Positions 1 through 3,447 of a stretch of DNA of 5,975 nt are shown here, one piece after another. Each line of letters opens with the position of its first letter. Positions within the stretch are counted from its first letter, which is position 1. The position numbers and the translations under genes were made by a program. The notes under the pieces are model-generated. The model saw only the letters and a program-made list of their open reading frames with translations. It was not told the origin of the DNA and searched no databases. Location: the NCBI GenBank assembly GCA_964637035.1, contig CAZWTU010000099.1:1-5975 (forward strand), written 5' to 3'. This stretch comes from CAZMMV01 sp964637035. Lineage in GTDB: Bacteria > Bacillota > Clostridia > Tissierellales > Tissierellaceae.

Positions 1-20
1 GACCCGTCCCTCTTGTTTGG
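1..20 (+). repeat. Short dispersed repeat, partial copy at window edge
   Basis: The first 20 bases match 1273-1292 in the same orientation at 18 of 20 positions, consensus GACCYGTCCCYCTTGTTTGG. At the second copy this sequence is the right arm and flank of a long hairpin, so the left arm of this copy probably lies before the window. It sits 11 bp beyond the stop of the first small membrane gene. GGGACRG-type palindromic repeats are common in intergenic regions of clostridia, some mobilised by REP-associated (Y1-type) transposases. Assignment to that class is an inference from general familiarity. Confidence 0.6.
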
Positions 21-31
21 ATCATCTATTT

Positions 32-313
32 TTATTCTCTTCCCCATATAAACTTAATTATCCCGAATAAAATAAATCCAATTATGGATAATAAACCAAA
101 GAATGTCATATAGATTCCCTCTTTCATAGTTGGACGAGGATTGTAAATCAATATGGGTTTTACATAATTATATATTGCAATAGCTAAGGTTATTACAGGT
201 AGAATCAATCCTAAATATATTTTCTCTTTCTTAGATAGATAAACGACCCCAATAAAATAAAATATGACTGCCAATACAAAAATTACTAAAGGTCCTATTT
301 TATAAAATATCAT
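32..313 (-). CDS. Small membrane protein with three predicted helices, function unknown
   Basis: A 93-residue, strongly hydrophobic protein that I do not recognise. Three membrane segments are visible, at about residues 7-26, 32-50 and 67-89. A short basic turn (SKKEK, 27-31) follows the first, and a proline-rich loop (NPRPTMKEG, 58-66) lies between the second and third. It ends in a short charged tail, WGRE. There is no signal peptidase motif or catalytic signature. The ATG start at 311-313 is preceded by TAAGGGGG (323-330) with a 9-nt spacer, a good ribosome binding site. It lies 43 bp downstream of the other small membrane gene on the same strand, so the two are probably cotranscribed. Integral membrane location is well supported; no function can be given. 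Confidence 0.75.
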   Translation of the reverse strand: MIFYKIGPLVIFVLAVIFYFIGVVYLSKKEKIYLGLILPVITLAIAIYNYVKPILIYNPRPTMKEGIYMTFFGLLSIIGFILFGIIKFIWGRE

Positions 314-356
314 AATTATTAACCCCCTTATACTTGATTTGTAATTTCACTACATT

Positions 357-551
357 TTATCCTTTAATTAATAATAAAAATATCATTAATATTATTGAAA
401 TCTTCCATGATATCTCCCTTGCAATCAAATTTTGTTCAACTGCTCCTGGAAATAGTTTGGGTACTAAATAGGACCATAAATATTTTATGGTAAAGGTTAA
501 AATTAACAAGAAGATTAACAAAGGTAGCATAGCAACAAGACTTTTTTTCAA
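357..551 (-). CDS. Small two-helix membrane protein with LFPGAVEQ motif, TTG start
   Basis: A 64-residue protein with a short basic N-terminus (MKKS), a first membrane helix at about 5-22, a central segment YLWSYLVPKLFPGAVEQNLI (24-43) and a second helix at about 49-62. The central pattern (aromatic-W, V-P-x-L-F, then E/Q and a later S-W before the last helix) resembles the LWNWLxPxLFG pattern of small bacterial membrane proteins that I know only as uncharacterised. That resemblance is an inference. The start is TTG at 549-551, supported by AAAGGAG (560-566) with an 8-nt spacer. It is the first gene of a two-gene minus-strand operon and is divergent from the acetyltransferase. Small size and low complexity leave some doubt, but the ribosome site and operon spacing favour a real gene. 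Confidence 0.72.
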   Translation of the reverse strand: MKKSLVAMLPLLIFLLILTFTIKYLWSYLVPKLFPGAVEQNLIAREISWKISIILMIFLLLIKG

Positions 552-593
552 TTAACTCACTCCTTTCAAAGATCAAAATATCAAACTCTCCTC

Positions 594-622
594 TAGACAC
601 AAACAAATTATTGTATTAAAAT
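594..622 (+). promoter_or_regulatory. Candidate sigma-A promoter for the acetyltransferase gene
   Basis: TAGACA (594-599) and TAAAAT (617-622) each differ from the sigma-A consensus at one position and are 17 bp apart. The predicted start is near 629, leaving a leader of about 29 nt with the ribosome site AAAGGAGG at 643-650. It overlaps the oppositely directed promoter, so polymerase binding to the two may be mutually exclusive (inference). Confidence 0.5.
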
Positions 623-637
623 ATGAATTAAAGTAAA
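610..637 (-). promoter_or_regulatory. Candidate sigma-A promoter for the small membrane-protein operon
   Basis: Read on the minus strand, TTTACT (632-637) and TACAAT (610-615) are separated by 16 bp. The -10 box differs from consensus at one position and the -35 at two. Transcription would begin near 603, giving a leader of about 50 nt. The site overlaps the plus-strand promoter candidate. It was found by eye only. Confidence 0.45.
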
Positions 638-657
638 AATTTAAAGGAGGAATTTTT

Positions 658-1230
658 GTGATATATAGAAACGCTACATTAAAGGATATTGATTTTGTTT
701 CAGAATTGCAACAACAATACCATGTATCTACTATAAAAGAAGAAGACAAGGCTGATGGATTTGTTACTACATTATTCACTAAAGAACAATTTACAGAATT
801 AATCCAAAAAGAAAATGGCCTTGCAATAGCTTGTGATGGGGATAAGCTTGTTGCTTATGCAATGGCTGCTTCTTGGGATTATTGGTCAAAATGGCCTTTG
901 TTTGAATATATGATAAAGGATTTACCTAATACAGAGTATTTAGGCCAAATTCTTTCTAAAGAAAACTCTTACCAATATGGCCCAATTGCAATTCATAAAG
1001 ATTACCGTGGGACTGAGGTGCTTGCAAACCTTTTTGAATTTTCAAGAATGCAAATGAATAAAAAATATCCTATTTTAATTACATTTATAAATCAAATAAA
1101 TCCTAGATCATATAATGCACATGTTAAAAAACTTGAACTTGATGTAATTAAAAGTTTTGAGTTCAATAATAATCAATATTATGAATTAGGATATGATACA
1201 TCAAAGAAAACTCCTGGTTCTAACATCTAA
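658..1230 (+). CDS. GNAT-family N-acetyltransferase
   Basis: A 190-residue protein with GNAT features, predicted to transfer an acetyl group from acetyl-CoA to an unknown amine. The N-terminus (MIYRNATLKDID) is typical. The segment EEDKADGFVTTLFTKEQF (28-45) matches a GNAT subfamily with a conserved 'adGFv...fT' stretch. The acetyl-CoA-binding region is YGPIAIHKDYRGTEVLANLF (107-126), in which the usual Q/RxxGxG/A loop is degenerate: RGTEVL has a single glycine. INPRSYNAHVKKLEL (147-161) fits motif B, with the N-x-R-S-x-x-A-H arrangement common in these enzymes. The start is GTG at 658, set by AAAGGAGG (643-650) with a 7-nt spacer. It stands alone on the plus strand, divergent from the two small membrane genes and followed at once by a hairpin repeat. 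The cytoplasmic enzyme class is secure; the substrate is unknown. Confidence 0.88.
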   Translation: MIYRNATLKDIDFVSELQQQYHVSTIKEEDKADGFVTTLFTKEQFTELIQKENGLAIACDGDKLVAYAMAASWDYWSKWPLFEYMIKDLPNTEYLGQILSKENSYQYGPIAIHKDYRGTEVLANLFEFSRMQMNKKYPILITFINQINPRSYNAHVKKLELDVIKSFEFNNNQYYELGYDTSKKTPGSNI

Positions 1231-1241
1231 GTCAAACATAA

Positions 1242-1294
1242 GGACGGTTTTTTGTTTGTGAACAAACAAAAAGACCTGTCCCCCTTGTTTGGTT
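1242..1294 (+). repeat. Long imperfect hairpin, dispersed palindromic repeat
   Basis: The left arm GGAC-GGT-TTTTTGTTTG (1242-1258) pairs with the right arm CAAACAAAAA-ACC-GTCC (1263-1281) around a TGAA loop (1259-1262). This gives 17 base pairs with single-base bulges at 1273 (G) and 1277 (T). The following CCCTTGTTTGG extends the match to the copy at 1-20. It starts 11 nt after the acetyltransferase stop and ends just beyond the remnant gene on the other strand. It might slow or end transcription, but no T-run follows, so a repeat is the better call. Confidence 0.7.
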
Positions 1295-1299
1295 GTTTG

Positions 1300-1582
1300 T
1301 TATTCTAAATACCATTTAAGTGAGAACTCTTCCCCACTTATTCTCTTAAATAGTTATTCATATTTGTATAATCCTGAAGGATTAATTACTTCACTTATCA
1401 AAAATTCTCCAAATAAATTGGCTATGCTTTCTGATACAATTCCACTTACCCTTCTGACGAGATTCTGCTATGCCAAAATCATATCCAGTAGTATATTGAA
1501 CCCATCCTAATTTTGATGCTTTTATTCCCATATCATCTAGTTTTTTACCATTTCCATCAATCTTTCCATTATATAACCTCAC
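1300..1582 (-). pseudogene. Decayed coding remnant with frameshift and internal stop, family unknown
   Basis: The minus strand reads as protein-like sequence in two frames that join end to end. The first frame (1582 to about 1442) contains DDMGIKASKLGWVQYTTGYD and then FGIAESRQKGKW. Net loss of 2 nt (or gain of 1) near 1441-1446 shifts it to GIVSESIANLFGEFLISEV and INPSGLYKYE. A TAA at 1354-1356 interrupts this, after which the same frame continues as LFKRISGEEFSLKWYLE and ends at TAA 1300-1302. Repaired, it would be about 94 residues, soluble and of mixed charge. The 5' end is also doubtful: the frame opens only at GTG 1580-1582 without a good ribosome site, while an ATG in another frame (about 1585-1587) reads MGEVI then stops, as if a further indel lay near 1574. 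I do not recognise the family. Repeats lie on both sides. Confidence 0.6.
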
Positions 1583-1602
1583 CCATTATTATCTCACTTG
1601 TG

Positions 1603-1624
1603 TGACAAAGAAAAACATCTGTCC
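1603..1624 (+). repeat. Degenerate copy of the hairpin right arm
   Basis: This 22-base stretch matches 1260-1281 at 17 of 22 positions, keeping the pattern ACAAA-n-AAAAA...CTGTCC. It lacks the following CCCTTGTTTGG and has no intact partner arm, though TCACTTGTGTGA just before it is an imperfect palindrome. It may be a decayed half of the same repeat family. The A-rich nature makes chance similarity possible. Confidence 0.35.
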
Positions 1625-1650
1625 GATACCAGTGAAAAACCACCTATTTT

Positions 1651-1690
1651 CATCTTTTGTTATTCCGAATGTAATGAGGAATCTTATGTT
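1651..1690 (-). repeat. Interspersed 'GATTCCTC...GGAATGACA'-type repeat
   Basis: Read on the minus strand, the sequence contains AAGATTCCTCATTACATTCG followed by GAATAACAAAAG. This is the familiar form of a short repeat seen between genes in many bacterial genomes (GATTCCTC-n-CGGAATGACA). ATTCC (1662-1666) and GGAAT (1678-1682) form the 5-bp inverted repeat. It begins within a few bases of the protease stop codon. Recognition rests on memory of the motif; copy number in this genome is unknown. Bases 1625-1650 just before it hold nothing I can name. Confidence 0.5.
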
Positions 1691-1691
1691 T

Positions 1692-2891
1692 TTAAGTAGT
1701 AAAAAATTCTTCGTTTATAAGTTTATTTATTTTAATCTCGTCAATAAAAAATCCAGGGAAATGTTTATATATAAATTGCATATCTGTATTGATAATATTC
1801 TTCTTTTCCATTAAAAACTTTCTATTATCAGCCAGTCCTAAAAGTTGATCAATTTGTTTAAATAAATATTTTCTTTTTGGAGTGTTAGGCTTTATAGATC
1901 TTTTTATTTTCTCGTATAGGTCAAGTGCCCTATCCTTGGTCTTTTCATCTTTATAAAGATACATTATTAAATGAAAATACATTATTTCCTTTTCTTGGGT
2001 TTCCCGTAAATCTAAAAGTATATCTGGACTTTCTAAAATATAATTAATATAATCCTCAACTACCATTGGTAATTCTTTTAAAAATCCTGCCAGGTATTCT
2101 AGTAAAATAGTATCTATCATACTAAGTGTATACCAATGAGTATCTCTATTTTCATATTTCTCCTGTAATTCCTTTATTATAAATTGTCTTAGATATATAT
2201 TTTCTTCCCTAGCCTTTTCTGGGTCAGAAGAAAAATAGCCATAATTATATAACTGCATTGCAACAAAATATTTATCAGATTTAGAAGTCTTGTAGGCAGG
2301 AAAGTCACCAATAACCATATCATTTTTCAAGAAACTACTAATTAATAAAAGTATAGTTATTAATCCTAATGAAATTAAAAACACTATAATTACAGAATTT
2401 ATATAAACATTTCTAGTTAATCTTATAATTATTACTCCGATAATAGTCAAAGCTATCCAGGATACTATAGAAGCAATTGGTCCTGCAATTAGTGCATTTG
2501 CAAAACCTTTCTGCACCTTTAGAAATTCTTCTTCATCTTTTATATTTGTGATTTCTGGCACTGTAATACCACCTAAACTACTATTTCTAATTATTTTAAA
2601 CTTCCAACCCCCATCTTCTTTAATTAAAAGGAAATTTACAAATATTATTGCCCGCATTTTTATACCATTTATAAGAAAACTAATAGCATGTCCAAATTCA
2701 TGCAATGTTACAGAGAGTATAAATGTCAAAACCATAATTAAAACAATTATATATATCGGTGGACTGATAAACCCTTCAATCATATTAATACGGTGTCCAA
2801 AGACTGCAATTAAAAATCCAATAATACCTCCGACAATGGAAGCAATAATAGTTGTTTTTGATATTTTCTTTTTCCTGCCTTTTTTCTTCAT
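1692..2891 (-). CDS. M50-type (site-2 protease) intramembrane zinc metalloprotease
   Basis: A 399-residue membrane protein. After a very basic N-terminus (MKKKGRKKK) come hydrophobic segments at about 12-32 and 45-63. The second runs into the zinc motif HEFGH (64-68), with E65 as the expected catalytic residue. A third segment begins with FANALIAGPIASIVSW (130-145), carrying the A-G-P motif typical of M50 enzymes, and a fourth spans about 165-187. GDFPAY (195-200) follows; D196 is a plausible third zinc ligand, as in the D-G/G-D motif of the family. Residues about 205-399 are soluble, charged and helical (for example RALDLYEKIKRSI), perhaps repeat-like, and unlike the PDZ domain of RseP-type members. 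The ATG overlaps the Nudix stop as ATGA. Its ribosome site, GGAGG with a 9-nt spacer, lies inside the last Nudix codons. The substrate is unknown; no sigma or anti-sigma factor gene is in view. Confidence 0.85.
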   Translation of the reverse strand: MKKKGRKKKISKTTIIASIVGGIIGFLIAVFGHRINMIEGFISPPIYIIVLIMVLTFILSVTLHEFGHAISFLINGIKMRAIIFVNFLLIKEDGGWKFKIIRNSSLGGITVPEITNIKDEEEFLKVQKGFANALIAGPIASIVSWIALTIIGVIIIRLTRNVYINSVIIVFLISLGLITILLLISSFLKNDMVIGDFPAYKTSKSDKYFVAMQLYNYGYFSSDPEKAREENIYLRQFIIKELQEKYENRDTHWYTLSMIDTILLEYLAGFLKELPMVVEDYINYILESPDILLDLRETQEKEIMYFHLIMYLYKDEKTKDRALDLYEKIKRSIKPNTPKRKYLFKQIDQLLGLADNRKFLMEKKNIINTDMQFIYKHFPGFFIDEIKINKLINEEFFTT

Positions 2892-3316
2892 ATGTCTAAT
2901 CCTCCTTCATATATTAAGGGCAGTATATTGTATTTATCTACATCCTTTAATATATCTTTATCTAATAACTTCCTTAGTTTTTCCTTAGAAGTCCACTTAT
3001 ATTCACTATGTTCTTCTGAGAGCATTACTTTTGAATCTTTAGCAAAGCACTTATATACAATAATCACTGCATGTCTACTTGCTTGTCTTTTGAAGCTAGT
3101 GGCATATAGAATCCTATCTATCTTAATATTAATGGCCACTTCTTCCATTGCCTCCCGCTTTAAAGCCTCTTCTAAGTCTTCACCAAACTCTAGTCTTCCT
3201 CCTACAAATTCCCAAGCTCCAGGATTGATTTCATCCTTATTGGATCGCTTTACTAGTAACACTTTATTTTCATTTACAATTATTCCCTTAACAATTACGC
3301 CTATCTTATTAGCCAA
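2888..3316 (-). CDS. Nudix hydrolase
   Basis: A 142-residue cytoplasmic enzyme predicted to hydrolyse a nucleoside diphosphate linked to another group, using Mg2+ or Mn2+. The Nudix box runs from G40 to I62 (G-x5-E-x7-REAMEE-V-A-I). The catalytic helix glutamates E55, E58 and E59 are present, and the usual glycine near the end of the box is alanine (A61). The N-terminal strands (GVIVKGIIVNENKVLLVKRS) and PGAWEFVGG leading into the box are typical of MutT-like and ADP-sugar or (d)NTP-cleaving members. Nothing visible fixes the substrate. The start is TTG at 3314-3316, chosen for its ribosome site (3320-3328). An ATG at 3319-3321 is out of frame and stops after six codons. The gene overlaps the downstream protease by 4 bp, so the two are almost certainly cotranscribed. 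Confidence 0.88.
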   Translation of the reverse strand: MANKIGVIVKGIIVNENKVLLVKRSNKDEINPGAWEFVGGRLEFGEDLEEALKREAMEEVAINIKIDRILYATSFKRQASRHAVIIVYKCFAKDSKVMLSEEHSEYKWTSKEKLRKLLDKDILKDVDKYNILPLIYEGGLDI

Positions 3317-3319
3317 GCC

Positions 3320-3328
3320 ATCACCTCT
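3320..3328 (-). promoter_or_regulatory. Ribosome binding site deciding the Nudix TTG start
   Basis: AGAGGTGAT on the minus strand contains eight contiguous bases, GAGGTGAT, complementary to the 16S rRNA 3' end. AGAGG is 7 nt from the TTG at 3314-3316. The nearby out-of-frame ATG overlaps this site and is only 2 nt from AGAGG, too close for use. No ATG or GTG lies in frame between the TTG and the upstream stop. Confidence 0.65.
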
Positions 3329-3367
3329 TTTTATTTCAATAACTTATCCAAGATAGCTAACATATAT

Positions 3368-3373
3368 ATTATA
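3368..3373 (-). promoter_or_regulatory. Candidate -10 box for the Nudix-protease operon
   Basis: A perfect TATAAT on the minus strand lies 52 bp upstream of the Nudix start and downstream of the terminator-like hairpin, the right place for the operon promoter. No convincing -35 lies 16-18 bp further up (TAGTAA is the best), and the region is so AT-rich that chance matches are likely. Confidence 0.35.
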
Positions 3374-3409
3374 AACAAAATCTAAAACATTTACTAGACT
3401 TATTAAATA

Positions 3410-3434
3410 AGGGATGTGGTTTACACACATCCCT
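3410..3434 (-). terminator. Hairpin terminator after the M16C peptidase gene
   Basis: On the minus strand, AGGGATGTG and CACATCCCT form a perfect 9-bp stem around a 7-nt loop, beginning 13 nt after the TAA at 3448-3450. The 3' tail in this direction is TTATTTAATA: T-rich but interrupted, so a moderate intrinsic terminator. It separates the peptidase from the Nudix operon on the same strand. Confidence 0.6.
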
Positions 3435-3447
3435 ATCTACTTTAGCT

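Noticed and set aside
580..589. AGAGTTTGAT on the minus strand, resembling the start of 16S rRNA
   Set aside because: Only ten bases match and nothing rRNA-like follows; it is chance in the leader of the small operon.
573..779. Minus-strand open frame across the divergent promoter region
   Set aside because: It overlaps the acetyltransferase start on the other strand, covers both promoters and has no family features.
1242..1281. Intrinsic terminator for the acetyltransferase gene
   Set aside because: The stem is strong, but the 3' flank is CCCTTGTTTGG with no T-run, and the matching copy at 1-20 argues for a dispersed repeat. Some effect on transcription is not excluded.
1289..1510. Plus-strand open frame of 73 codons
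   Set aside because: It is antisense to the pseudogene, begins within the hairpin repeat, has no ribosome site and its translation looks like no protein.
1602..1814. Plus-strand open frame of 70 codons
   Set aside because: It reads through the interspersed repeat and then antisense to the protease C-terminus; the VIPNVMRNL stretch is the repeat translated.
2548..3356. Two plus-strand open frames of about 150 codons
   Set aside because: They lie opposite the M50 and Nudix genes, whose motifs are clear, and their composition is typical of antisense reading of AT-rich genes.
3317..3447. Riboswitch or small RNA in the gap before the Nudix gene
   Set aside because: Apart from the terminator hairpin and a possible -10 box, no conserved aptamer-like pairing is visible.
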